From Bacillus sp. 491mf (GTDB taxonomy: Bacteria; Bacillota; Bacilli; Bacillales; Bacillaceae_G), in contig NZ_FOLV01000014.1 of the NCBI RefSeq assembly GCF_900112415.1, positions 1-64,000 on the forward strand: 64,000 bases of DNA, written 5' to 3'. The notes under the pieces were generated by a model. It did not search any database. It was not told the DNA's origin and saw nothing but the letters and a program-made list of their open reading frames with translations. Made by a program: the position numbers and the translations under genes. This document shows positions 35,507 to 43,720 of this stretch, piece by piece (positions within the stretch are counted from its first letter, which is position 1; each line of letters opens with the position of its first letter).

Positions 35507-36520
35507 ATGAAAATTTTAGTAACAGGCGGAGCAGGGTATATCGGAACTCATACGTGTGTAGAATTATTAAATGCGGGGTATGAGATAATTGTAGTTGACA
35601 ATTTTTCAAATAGTAAACCAGAAGCTTTAAAACGTGTTCGTGAAATTACAGGAAAAGATTTCACATTTTATCAAGCAGATATATTAGATAAAGAGAGGTT
35701 AGATCGCATTTTTGGTGAAAATCAGATTGATGCGGTTATTCATTTTGCAGGATTAAAGGCGGTAGGAGAGTCAGTTACGTTACCACTTTGGTATTATCAT
35801 AATAATATTACAGGCACTCTTGTACTATGTGAAGTCATGAAAAAGCATGGTGTAAAGAATATGGTCTTTAGTTCTTCAGCAACAGTATATGGAATGGTAG
35901 AACAAGTACCGATTTCCGAGGATTTTTCACTTAAGGCAACGAATCCTTATGGGCGCACAAAACAAATAATTGAAGAAATATTACATGATCTGTATGTGTC
36001 TGATCATGAATGGAGCATTGCTCTTTTACGTTATTTCAATCCAATTGGAGCACATAAAAGCGGGCGAATTGGAGAGGATCCAAAAGGCATTCCAAATAAT
36101 CTTATTCCGTATATTACGCAAGTGGCCGTTGGAAAGCTAAGTCAATTAAGTGTTTTCGGGAATGACTATTCAACACAAGATGGTACAGCTGTGAGGGATT
36201 ATATACATGTTGCAGATCTTGCGATGGGACATTTAAAAGCACTTGAAAAGATATCGAAATCTCAAGGGGTAGAAGCATATAATTTGGGAACAGGATGTGG
36301 TTATAGTGTATTGGAGATGGCCACTGCGTTTGAAAAAGCATCCGGTAGGAAAATTCCTTATAAAATTGCAGATCGTCGTCCGGGTGATGTAGCTATTTGT
36401 TATGCGAATGCAGCAAAAGCTAAATTAGAGTTAGGATGGTGTGCTAATAGAGGGATTGAAGAAATGTGTGAAGATTCATGGAGATGGCAATTTAATAATC
36501 CAAATGGTTATGAGGAATAA
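35507..36520 (+). CDS. galE: UDP-glucose 4-epimerase
   Basis: Interconverts UDP-Glc and UDP-Gal (and possibly the N-acetyl forms) to supply galactose-type donors. Extended SDR fold: [11 protein letters not shown] near residue 8, [15 protein letters not shown] with Ser 123-region and NPYGRTK (Tyr-xxx-Lys pair) near 150, RYFNPIGAH near 180. 337 residues, normal length. AAGGAGG 8 bases before ATG 35507 defines the start; the 12 codons upstream in frame are not needed. It stands alone between terminator and EAR-like copy 4. A B. cereus group genome normally carries more than one galE, so this one is probably dedicated to the polysaccharide (inference). Confidence 0.9.
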   Translation: MKILVTGGAGYIGTHTCVELLNAGYEIIVVDNFSNSKPEALKRVREITGKDFTFYQADILDKERLDRIFGENQIDAVIHFAGLKAVGESVTLPLWYYHNNITGTLVLCEVMKKHGVKNMVFSSSATVYGMVEQVPISEDFSLKATNPYGRTKQIIEEILHDLYVSDHEWSIALLRYFNPIGAHKSGRIGEDPKGIPNNLIPYITQVAVGKLSQLSVFGNDYSTQDGTAVRDYIHVADLAMGHLKALEKISKSQGVEAYNLGTGCGYSVLEMATAFEKASGRKIPYKIADRRPGDVAICYANAAKAKLELGWCANRGIEEMCEDSWRWQFNNPNGYEE

Positions 36521-36648
36521 AATTATATATTAAAAGGGATGTAAGTGAGTAAAAATTTTTTGGTAATAGAGTAGAAAATAATACAAATTTCAATTAAAAT
36601 AGCAAGAATTTGTATATGGAAACAGATTTATCGAAAGAGGGTTTAAAC

Positions 36649-36801
36649 ATGAACATTTCTGAAAGAATAACTGAGCAGCAATTTAAAGAGATACTCATGT
36701 ATATATACATGAAAGGTGAAGAGTCAAACAATGTGGAAGTAAAACGTTTAATAGAAGAAATTAAACAATACCTTATTTCGATTATGAATACATCAAAATA
36801 A
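36649..36801 (+). CDS. Small hypothetical protein, 50 residues
   Basis: Begins MNISERITEQQFKEILMYIY and ends in a helical KRLIEEIKQYLISIM segment; two amphipathic helices are likely. GAGGG lies 8 bases before ATG 36649. I do not recognise a family; it is not an obvious SinI, lacking the SinI-type SinR-binding sequence. Its place between galE and an EAR-like leader suggests a regulatory or accessory role, but this is speculative. Confidence 0.5.
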   Translation: MNISERITEQQFKEILMYIYMKGEESNNVEVKRLIEEIKQYLISIMNTSK

Positions 36802-36888
36802 TTTATAAATCTAAAAAATAAATAGAGATAAAAAATTGATTCTAAGATTTATTGTGAAATGAAATTTATATAAATACGAATTGAAAAT

Positions 36889-37058
36889 TGACATAAAACC
36901 GTTCTTTTAAATGAAATAGAATCTGGTCATGTGTAGATGTGATCAGCACTTTTTCTGATACATTCAAATTGAAACAAAAGAGAGAAAATGAGTATAGGTT
37001 CTATTTTTCTGCATAGCGGCAATTTATATGTTGAAAAATCAAAAAGGTTTATATATAA
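36889..37058 (+). ncRNA. EAR-like (epsC RNA) element, copy 4
   Basis: ACATAAAACCGTTCTTTTAA, GAATCTGGTCATG, CTTTTTCTGATAC, AAAGAGAGAAAATG, TTTTTCTGCATAGCGG and TTGAAAAATCAAAAAGG recapitulate copies 2 and 3. The long-range CUAUGCA/UGCAUAG helix is kept only with wobble pairs (UCAUGUG against UGCAUAG), and the GGUAG/CUACC partner is lost. It stands 70 bases before the EpsL-like gene. Confidence 0.6.
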
Positions 37059-37128
37059 CGAAAGCCTTTCATACTATTGATCTGTGAAAAGGTGCTCGCA
37101 AAAATCTTGGATAGGAGTATGATTATTA

Positions 37129-37719
37129 ATGAAGCGAACTTTTGATTTATTGATTTCTTTGTTTTTGTTATTATGCTTATCCTTTGTCGTTCTTGTAGTA
37201 GCCGTTTTGGTTAGATTGAAGTTAGGATCACCTATCATATTTAAACAACAACGTCCAGGACTATATGGCAAACCGTTTCATGTTTACAAATTTCGCACAA
37301 TGACTGATGAAAGAGATGATAAGGGGAAGCTCTTGTCTGATCAAGTGAGATTAACTACTTTTGGGAAGTTTCTTAGGAAATATAGTTTAGATGAATTGCC
37401 ACAATTAATAAATGTTGTGAAAGGTGATATAAGTTTAGTAGGACCGAGACCATTGTTAATGGAATACTTACCTTTATATACTAGTGAACAAGCTAAAAGA
37501 CATGATGTAAAACCTGGAATTACTGGCTGGGCACAAGTGAATGGGAGGAACGCAATTACCTGGGAAGAAAAATTTAAATTAGATGTATGGTATGTAAATA
37601 ATCAATCTTTTTTATTTGATATGAAAATATTATTTCTTACAATAATAAAAGTGTTTAAATCAGAAGGAATAAATCAGGATGGTCATGTAACAATAGAACG
37701 TTTTAGAGGGATGAATTAG
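37129..37719 (+). CDS. epsL: Initiating sugar-1-phosphate transferase (EpsL/PglC-like)
   Basis: Monotopic membrane phosphoglycosyl transferase that loads the first sugar phosphate onto undecaprenyl phosphate. N-terminal helix 10-32, then [29 protein letters not shown] (catalytic Asp-Glu dyad context), [27 protein letters not shown] and [13 protein letters not shown]. The 196 residues match the short PglC form. With EpsC, EpsN and EpsM it forms a bacillosamine-type initiation pathway. TAGGAG precedes ATG 37129. Confidence 0.9.
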   Translation: MKRTFDLLISLFLLLCLSFVVLVVAVLVRLKLGSPIIFKQQRPGLYGKPFHVYKFRTMTDERDDKGKLLSDQVRLTTFGKFLRKYSLDELPQLINVVKGDISLVGPRPLLMEYLPLYTSEQAKRHDVKPGITGWAQVNGRNAITWEEKFKLDVWYVNNQSFLFDMKILFLTIIKVFKSEGINQDGHVTIERFRGMN

Positions 37720-37739
37720 ACTGTGAGAGAAGATAACAA

Positions 37740-38363
37740 ATGAAAATTATAATGATTGGACAAGGTGGTCACAGTAAAGTTATAAAGGATATTATTTTGT
37801 CAAACAAGGGATTTGAAATCGTTGGATATTTAGATGATCAATATAAAGATTTAACTATAGTAGATCATATTTTTTGCGGCCCGATTTCAAGTGCATATGA
37901 AATGATTAACAAAATTAATCAAGCAAAATTTGTTATTGCAATAGGAAATAATAAAGTTAGAAAAAAAATTTCCGAAAAATTGGACCTTCCTGACAATTAT
38001 TATGTCACGTTAATACATAAAACAGCCGTTATAAGTCCGAATGCTAAGATAGGAAACGGTACAGTTGTTATGCCTCAGGCAGTGATTAATGCTGATACCC
38101 AAATTGGTAATCATGCTATTATCAATACGGGTTCTGTTGTTGAACATGACAATGTACTAGGTGATTTTGTCCATATTTCTCCACATGCCACACTTACAGG
38201 CTCTGTCACTATCGGAGAAGGGACACATATAGGGGCAGCGGCTACTTTAATTCCAAGTGTTAAAATTGGGGAATGGTCGGTTATTGGAGCGGGAGCGGTT
38301 GTTATAGAGGACATTCCCTCTAATTGTACAGCCGTTGGAATTCCTGCCAAAGTAATAAAGTAA
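37740..38363 (+). CDS. epsM: UDP-amino-sugar acetyltransferase (EpsM/PglD-like)
   Basis: N-acetyltransferase of the PglD/NeuD family. The N-terminal Rossmann-like nucleotide-sugar domain is IIMIGQGGHSKVIKDI. The left-handed beta-helix from about 95 has AKIGNGTVVMPQAVINADTQIG and NTGSVVEHDNVLGDFVHISPHA with the catalytic His, followed by further hexapeptides. It would acetylate the 4-amino group made by EpsN. 207 residues; close spacing to both neighbours supports an epsLMN operon. Confidence 0.9.
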   Translation: MKIIMIGQGGHSKVIKDIILSNKGFEIVGYLDDQYKDLTIVDHIFCGPISSAYEMINKINQAKFVIAIGNNKVRKKISEKLDLPDNYYVTLIHKTAVISPNAKIGNGTVVMPQAVINADTQIGNHAIINTGSVVEHDNVLGDFVHISPHATLTGSVTIGEGTHIGAAATLIPSVKIGEWSVIGAGAVVIEDIPSNCTAVGIPAKVIK

Positions 38364-38386
38364 TTGAACTAATAGGAGTGAAAAAA

Positions 38387-39538
38387 ATGGTAATAACACA
38401 GCAGAAAAAACGAATCTATCTCTCTACTCCACACATGAGTGGTAACGAACAAAAATATATTCAAGATGCATTTGATACAAACTGGATTGCTCCTCTTGGT
38501 CCAAACGTAGACGCTTTTGAAAAAGAACTCGCATCATTTGTTGGAGTGAAAGATGCAGCGGCAGTTAGTTCTGGTACTGCAGCTATTCATTTAGCTCTTC
38601 GGTTATTAGGGGTTCAAAAAGGAGATAAAGTATTTTGCTCAAGTCTTACTTTCATAGCAAGTGCTAATCCAATTGTTTACGTAGGGGCAGAACCAATCTT
38701 TATCGATTCAGAGCCAGAAACATGGAATATGTCGCCACAGGCCTTAGAACGTGCGTTAATTGATGCTCAAAAAGAAGACAAAATGCCAAAAGCTATTATC
38801 ACAGTTAACTTATATGGACAGAGTGCAAAAATGGATGAAATCTGTTCTCTAGCAAATCGATATAATGTTCCTATTATTGAGGATGCAGCAGAATCTTTAG
38901 GTTCTACATATAAAGGAAAAGCTAGTGGTACATTTGGAAAATTTGGTATTTATTCATTTAATGGAAACAAAATTATTACAACCTCTGGTGGAGGAATGCT
39001 TATTTCTGATGACGCCCAGGCGCTAGAGAAAGCGCGATTTTTTGCAACTCAAGCAAGGGATGTAGCACCTCATTATCAGCATAGCGAGATGGGATATAAT
39101 TATCGAATGAGTAATATATTAGCTGGCATTGGAAGAGCTCAATTAGAGGTGTTAGAAGATAGAGTGAAGGCTAGAAGATTAATATTTGAACGATATTACC
39201 AAGAATTATTTAATATACAAGGATTTTCTTTTATGCCTGAATTAGAAAATACTCATTCAAATCGTTGGCTCACAACTTTAACGATTGATGAAAAAGAAAC
39301 AGGGATATCTATTCAAACGTTATTGGAGGCACTAGCCGAAGAGAATATCGAATCTCGTCCTGTGTGGAAGCCCCTTCATATGCAACCGGTTTTTGAAGGA
39401 GTGAAATATTATTCTCATAGTGAAAATCACAATGTGTCTGAACAATTATTTAAAACAGGTATATGCCTTCCTTCTAGTTCAAACATGACAGAGACGGATC
39501 AACAAAAGGTTATTCAATGCATTAAAAATATTTTATAA
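38387..39538 (+). CDS. epsN: PLP-dependent sugar aminotransferase (EpsN/PglE-like)
   Basis: DegT/DnrJ/EryC1 family enzyme adding the 4-amino group to the 4-keto sugar made by EpsC. Seen: PLGPNVDAFEKELA, SSGTAAIHLALRLLG (PLP phosphate site), EDAAESLGSTYKG (Asp contacting PLP) and SFNGNKIITTSGGGM with the Schiff-base Lys near 190. ATG 38387 with TAGGAG 9 bases upstream; the frame extending into the previous gene is not used. 383 residues, full length. A terminator follows at 39543. Confidence 0.9.
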   Translation: MVITQQKKRIYLSTPHMSGNEQKYIQDAFDTNWIAPLGPNVDAFEKELASFVGVKDAAAVSSGTAAIHLALRLLGVQKGDKVFCSSLTFIASANPIVYVGAEPIFIDSEPETWNMSPQALERALIDAQKEDKMPKAIITVNLYGQSAKMDEICSLANRYNVPIIEDAAESLGSTYKGKASGTFGKFGIYSFNGNKIITTSGGGMLISDDAQALEKARFFATQARDVAPHYQHSEMGYNYRMSNILAGIGRAQLEVLEDRVKARRLIFERYYQELFNIQGFSFMPELENTHSNRWLTTLTIDEKETGISIQTLLEALAEENIESRPVWKPLHMQPVFEGVKYYSHSENHNVSEQLFKTGICLPSSSNMTETDQQKVIQCIKNIL

Positions 39539-39542
39539 AATG

Positions 39543-39588
39543 AAAGAGTCTTCTGAATGAAATGTGTAAATTCAGAAGGCTTTTTTTA
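39543..39588 (+). terminator. Intrinsic terminator after epsN
   Basis: GTCTTCTGAAT pairs with ATTCAGAAGGC and is followed by T7. Confidence 0.85.
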
Positions 39589-39624
39589 CTTGATAGAAGC
39601 TTAAATATGATAAGAAGTAGATGG

Positions 39625-39900
39625 ATTTATCCCGCATTAACGGGCAGTAATACTCCCGCCTCAAAATTCAGTAAAAGCGTTGCCCAGCTCTAGCGACTAG
39701 AATCTCCGGTCGTTTCGCCCCCTCGGACGAGGCAAAAAGCGCCTCCCTGTCGGGTGCTCCAACGTCCTGCGATTCTGAGCGAGCCGCTTCCGTTTTTCTG
39801 AAGAAGTTAGGCGGGAGATAAACTGCTGGCATGCGCCCGATTGGTTCAACTAATAATCAGTGGGGGATGAAGAAAGCCCCCACTGATTAAAGTTTCACTT
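39625..39900 (+). repeat. bcr-type dispersed repeat
   Basis: Starts ATCCCGCATTAACGGGCAG and continues through CTCTAGCGACTAGAATC, CCTCGGACGAGGC, GATTCTGAGCGAGCC and GGCGGGAGATAAACTGC. It ends with a strong hairpin at 39855-39888 (AATCAGTGGGGG pairing with CCCCCACTGATT). It is more GC-rich than its surroundings. A reversed relative interrupts EAR-like copy 1 at 348-472, and a degenerate start of the same repeat may lie at 41622-41690. Typical of B. cereus group repeats; I do not assign a subtype. Confidence 0.7.
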
Positions 39901-39967
39901 TATTTTTTATGGTATGTACATTTTTTATAGAACTTTTCTTTTAATTGAATATCAAGGCAATCCCTAT

Positions 39968-40012
39968 AGAGAATATAGTTATAAGTATACATAACTATAT
40001 GGAAAATTCTCT
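39968..40012. promoter_or_regulatory. Nested inverted repeat upstream of the SinR-like gene
   Basis: ATATAGTTAT (39973-39982) and ATAACTATAT (39991-40000) are perfect inverted copies around AAGTATAC. Outside them AGAGA and TCTCT form a second pair with a small bulge. No T-run follows. It may be an operator or RNA hairpin; the rest of 39901-40194 shows no gene. Confidence 0.4.
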
Positions 40013-40194
40013 TTCACTTTTTATATGAACGTATTAAAAGTGAAAACATAGTGCTGAATCGCACCTCCTCATTAAATGGTATAGGTGCAAAGAAATGAAT
40101 AATATGTAAATTTTTTGTATTACTAACCTTTAAACATTTCGATTATTATGATTTAATGATATTGTAAGGAATATATAAATACTAATTGATAAAT

Positions 40195-40345
40195 GAACAT
40201 GAAAGTTTCTTTTAAGGGAGAGGTAGCATCTGACCATGTATAAAATCGGAGGGCCTGTTTCTGTCACATACTTAGTTAAAACTAGGAAGAACAACATGAT
40301 CTGCATGTTATAAAGTCACAATGAATTTCTATCGTTTCCTGTATA
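40195..40345 (+). ncRNA. EAR-like (epsC RNA) element, copy 5, degenerate
   Basis: TTTCTTTTAAGGGAGAGGTAGCATCTGACCATG (landmarks only) and a GATCTGCATG near the 3' end keep the order of the other copies, and CAUGUA can pair with UGCAUG. The CUACC partner and the exact AAAUCAAAAUGG tail are lost. It is placed 62 bases before the SinR-like gene rather than a polysaccharide gene. Identification is weaker than for copies 2 to 4. Confidence 0.45.
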
Positions 40346-40406
40346 GAGAATTATATGATGCAGAAAATAGGGCTAAGAAACATTTATAAAGGGGGACTGT
40401 AAACGG

Positions 40407-40748
40407 ATGATTGGGAGAAATATTTATCAAATTCGAAAGAAAAGGGGACTTACTTTATCCGAATTAGCAGAGAAGGCTGGAATTTCAAAATCTTATTTAA
40501 GCAATATTGAAAGAAGTATAAATCAGAATCCGTCTATCCAGGTGCTAGAAAAGATAGGATTAGTATTAGAAGCAGATCTTAATACATTACTCGAAATGAA
40601 TGCAAATACAGAAACAATACAGCAGATTGAAAAAGAGTGGGTTGATTTTGTTTATGAATTAAAAAAGGCAGGGATTAATAAAGAAAAGCTCGGGGATTAT
40701 AAAATATTAATCGATTTTATTAAATGGCAGAATTCAGGGGTAAATTAG
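40407..40748 (+). CDS. SinR-like transcriptional regulator
   Basis: Residues 1-65 form a Cro/CI HTH almost motif-for-motif with B. subtilis SinR: RKKRGLTLSELAEKAGISKS then YLSNIERSINQNPSIQVLEKIG. The C-terminal part (EWVDFVYELKKAGINKEKL ... LIDFIKWQN) parallels the SinR oligomerisation/SinI-binding domain. 113 residues versus 111 in SinR. GGGGGA precedes ATG 40407. It lies between the eps and lasso loci, both of which carry SinR-type sites, so it is the likely local regulator. No sinI-like gene was found beside it. It may be a paralog of the chromosomal sinR located elsewhere. Confidence 0.85.
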   Translation: MIGRNIYQIRKKRGLTLSELAEKAGISKSYLSNIERSINQNPSIQVLEKIGLVLEADLNTLLEMNANTETIQQIEKEWVDFVYELKKAGINKEKLGDYKILIDFIKWQNSGVN

Positions 40749-41226
40749 GCAGAGAAAGTATGCAATATGTTAAGTAATGTAGCTTCATTTAGAAATTGTA
40801 CATACAAAGATTAATGTCTCTTCATTTTCTAATGTGCTGACTTTATAGAGAAATGAAGAATACCCCCATGATTACACAAACTTGTTGTTGGTGTACATAT
40901 GTTTTGCACAACGTATGTAACGATGTTAACAGTGGCATTCTAATTATCTTTTCACCTCCATCATTCAGATAACTATATATAATATGTTTTATTTCATCTA
41001 AAAATGAAAGCGTTTTTATAAAACGTGACAGTAATACCTCACATCTTGAAGATCGACTAAAAATTATGTAAGAGATAAACAACTAAATATTCTGAATAAC
41101 CAAAAAAATCATAATCGTTTAAATTACAAAGAAAAAGGCGGAAAGAAGGTCGCTTTAACTAAATTTATTTCAAATTTTATAAAAAGATATTTACAAACTG
41201 AATATCATTATATAAAATAAAAACAA

Positions 41227-41242
41227 GTTCGTTATACAGAAC
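41227..41242 (+). promoter_or_regulatory. SinR-like dyad
   Basis: GTTCGTTATACAGAAC differs by one base from GTTCT-N6-AGAAC. Confidence 0.4.
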
Positions 41243-41412
41243 AGAAATTAACTTAAATGTTTTCTTTAAAGAAATATAATTATTTAAATAGTAAAATGTA
41301 TAATCTTAATTCAGCTTGTATATAAACGGTTGAAAAATGGATAAAATATACTTTTTAAATAAATATTCTCTATAAAATAACTTTAAGAAAAAAAACTTTT
41401 TAAACTGAAAAA

Positions 41413-41441
41413 TTCTTGTTATTATAATGATATTGTATAAT
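41413..41441 (+). promoter_or_regulatory. Predicted promoter of the lasso operon
   Basis: TTCTTG (41413-41418), a 17-base spacer and TATAAT (41436-41441). The palindrome with the SinR-like core begins 14 bases downstream, placing it in the early transcribed region. Confidence 0.55.
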
Positions 41442-41454
41442 GGGATAATAATTC

Positions 41455-41496
41455 ACATCACCATTTTGTTCTTTTTATAGAACAAAATGGTGATGT
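41455..41496. promoter_or_regulatory. Perfect 42-base palindrome with SinR-type core
   Basis: Arms 41455-41472 and 41479-41496 are exact 18-base inverted copies around TTTTAT. The centre GTTCTTTTTATAGAAC (41468-41483) is an exact GTTCT-N6-AGAAC dyad. There is no T-run on either strand, so it is not a simple terminator. It could be an operator and/or a 5' UTR stem-loop. Confidence 0.65.
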
Positions 41497-41564
41497 AAAA
41501 AAATTATATGTATAGAATCAATTCGCAGATCTTATCTGTCATTTTTGTAAAATAATATAGGATT

Positions 41565-41580
41565 GTTCTTTAAAGAGAAT
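41565..41580 (+). promoter_or_regulatory. SinR-like operator close to the lasso operon
   Basis: GTTCTTTAAAGAGAAT matches the GTTCT-N6-AGAAC pattern with one mismatch and is very like the eps operator sequence known from B. subtilis. Confidence 0.5.
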
Positions 41581-41765
41581 GAATGGAATTAATGATATAA
41601 AGATTCATTATAAACTGGCGGAAATTTATCCTGTATTAACGGTCGGAAACCTTTACCTTCAGATTCTGAGAAATTCAGAGAAAATAGGTGAAGAAAACCT
41701 CTTTGATAACCGTGTCACTTTATCCGATTGGATTTTACTTATTTGTTGCATAACGGGAGGAAAAA

Positions 41766-43706
41766 ATGAGTGCTATAACTGGAATTTTACATTTTAACAA
41801 TGAGTCTATACCAATTGAATATGGTATTAGATTAATGAAGGATTTGCAAAAATATCCTGCTAATGATATTCAAATATGGCACAAAGAAAACGTTTTCCTC
41901 GGCTGTCATGCACAATGGATCACACCAGAGTCCGTTGGTGAACAATTGCCCTTTTATGATAATGAAAGAAAATTGGCAATTACAGCAGATGCTATTATCG
42001 ACAATCGTGAGGAGTTATTTGAGAGGTTGCAAGTTGATTATGTTGATAGGAAAAGGATAACAGATAGTCAGTTGATTTTGCTCTCCTATCAAAAATGGGG
42101 GGAAGAAAGCCCTAAATATTTGGTAGGCGATTTTGCTTTTATGATTTGGGATGAAAAAAATCATAAATTATTTGGAGCAAGGGACTTTTCTGGGGGCCGA
42201 ACGCTATATTATTGTTGTAATCAACAGCAATTCGCTTTTTGTACGACGATACAACCATTGCTATCATTACCTTATGTACAAAAGCAATTAAATGAACAGT
42301 GGCTTGCTGAATACTTGGCGATATGTGGAATTGTCGATGTAGCCGATACTACTATAACGCCTTATAAAAATATAGAACAAGTACCACCATCACATAGCAT
42401 TACAGTAGTTGGGAATAAAGTAACGCTTTCTAGATATTGTACGTTAGTTTCAGAAAGAAAGCTACGCTTAAAGTCAAATGAAGAATATGTAGAAGCATTT
42501 CAAGATGTTTTTCAAAAGGCTGTTACATCCCGATTACGAACTTACCGACAAGTTGGAGCACAGTTAAGTGGAGGATTGGATTCGGGTTCTATTGTGAGCT
42601 TTGCTGCCAAAGCTTTACGTGAAGAAAACAAACCATTACATACATTTAGCTACATACCACCAAATGATTTCGAGGATTTTACACCTAAACATTTAATGCC
42701 GGATGAGCGACCGCTTATTAAAGAAACGGTACGACATGTAGGAGGTATAAAAGATAATTATTTAGATTTTAAGGGAAGAGATCCTTTTTCTGAAATAACG
42801 GATTTTCTCGAAATAATGGAGATGCCATATAAATTCTTTGAGAATTCTTTTTGGCTGAAAGGTATGTTTGAGGAAGGATACAAGGAAGAAGTTGGAGTCC
42901 TTTTAAATGGTGGAAGAGGAAATCTATCTATATCATGGGGATCAGCTCTGGATTATTATGCTCTTCTTTTAAAAAGGCTAAAGTGGATTCGCCTAGGTCA
43001 AGAACTGCATCAATATAGTAAAAATGTAGGTGGAGCTAGATTACGGAGGTTACCATACATTGCGAGATTGGCATTTCCGTCTATTGATAAAGCGCTTTCA
43101 TCAGGTGCGCCGTATACATTTCCGATGATAATAAATCCAGATTTTGCGAAAAAGATGGATGTGTTTAATAAACTTAGAGAAAATGGCATTGATGAAGCGG
43201 AATGGGCTTCTACAACGAACTTATTTGAACAAAGAAAAAGCCATTTTGAAGAGTTGTTTTATTGGAATGCAAGTAATACAGTGGCAACGAAATTATCATT
43301 GAATTACTCATTATGGAAACGCGATCCAAGTAATGACATACGTGTGATTCGTTATTGTTTATCTGTACCAGAAGAGCAATATGTACAAAACGGTGTGGAT
43401 CGTGCGTTGATTCGTAGATCTACCGAAAAGTATTTGCCTGATAAAGTACGATTAAATCAAAATATTCAGGGTGTACAAGGAGCGGATTGGGTTCATCGAA
43501 TGAGCCCGCACTGGAATATGTTTATAGAAGAGTTAGAGCGAATGAGTACAGACCAAAAAGCTTTAGAATTTTTAGATGGTGAAGTAATAAATCGAGCTCT
43601 TCTAAAAGCTAAAGAGGGGCCACTTTCAGAACGTGCAATCGATCCTGATTATAAGATTTTAATGCGTAGCTTAATTGTTTATCGATTTATTCAACAATTT
43701 ACTTGA
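41766..43706 (+). CDS. Lasso cyclase, asparagine synthetase-like (LasC/PadeC type)
   Basis: ATP-dependent enzyme that adenylates the ring Asp/Glu side chain of the core peptide and closes the macrolactam. It has a class II glutamine amidotransferase-like N-terminal domain (1-230) whose usual Cys 2 nucleophile is missing (starts MSAITGILHF), as in lasso cyclases, which do not hydrolyse glutamine. The C-terminal synthetase domain carries the pyrophosphate loop SGGLDS at about 265-270. 646 residues, normal for the family. GGAGG is 6 bases before the ATG. It is the first gene of the cluster and ends 14 bases before the precursor gene. Confidence 0.92.
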   Translation: MSAITGILHFNNESIPIEYGIRLMKDLQKYPANDIQIWHKENVFLGCHAQWITPESVGEQLPFYDNERKLAITADAIIDNREELFERLQVDYVDRKRITDSQLILLSYQKWGEESPKYLVGDFAFMIWDEKNHKLFGARDFSGGRTLYYCCNQQQFAFCTTIQPLLSLPYVQKQLNEQWLAEYLAICGIVDVADTTITPYKNIEQVPPSHSITVVGNKVTLSRYCTLVSERKLRLKSNEEYVEAFQDVFQKAVTSRLRTYRQVGAQLSGGLDSGSIVSFAAKALREENKPLHTFSYIPPNDFEDFTPKHLMPDERPLIKETVRHVGGIKDNYLDFKGRDPFSEITDFLEIMEMPYKFFENSFWLKGMFEEGYKEEVGVLLNGGRGNLSISWGSALDYYALLLKRLKWIRLGQELHQYSKNVGGARLRRLPYIARLAFPSIDKALSSGAPYTFPMIINPDFAKKMDVFNKLRENGIDEAEWASTTNLFEQRKSHFEELFYWNASNTVATKLSLNYSLWKRDPSNDIRVIRYCLSVPEEQYVQNGVDRALIRRSTEKYLPDKVRLNQNIQGVQGADWVHRMSPHWNMFIEELERMSTDQKALEFLDGEVINRALLKAKEGPLSERAIDPDYKILMRSLIVYRFIQQFT

Positions 43707-43720
43707 AAGGAGGTGAGAAT

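Larger units (their letters stand above)
40749..41765. other. Long regulatory intergenic region before the lasso operon
   Basis: About 1 kb, very AT-rich and without a convincing gene. The ORFs at 40843 (minus) and 41579 (plus) have no family features, and the latter begins inside a SinR-like site. The region holds SinR-like sites at 41227, 41468 and 41565, TTTCTTTAAAGAAA at 41261, a good promoter at 41413-41441, and a perfect 42-base palindrome. A possible degenerate bcr fragment lies at 41622-41690. Confidence 0.6.

Noticed and set aside
36649-36801. SinI antirepressor
   Set aside because: Size is right, but the LDxEWVxLMxEA-type SinI helix is absent, so the name was not applied.
267-40345. 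c-di-GMP riboswitch as explanation of the repeated leaders
   Set aside because: The repeated element lacks the GEMM core blocks. Its position between epsB and epsC and its pairing pattern fit the EAR element instead.
40843-41082. 79-codon minus-strand ORF in the lasso leader region
   Set aside because: AT-rich chance ORF without ribosome binding site. Its sequence is better explained as regulatory intergenic DNA.
41579-41797. 72-codon plus ORF overlapping the cyclase start
   Set aside because: Its ATG lies in a SinR-like dyad and it overlaps the cyclase start in another frame; no family features. A leader peptide role cannot be excluded.
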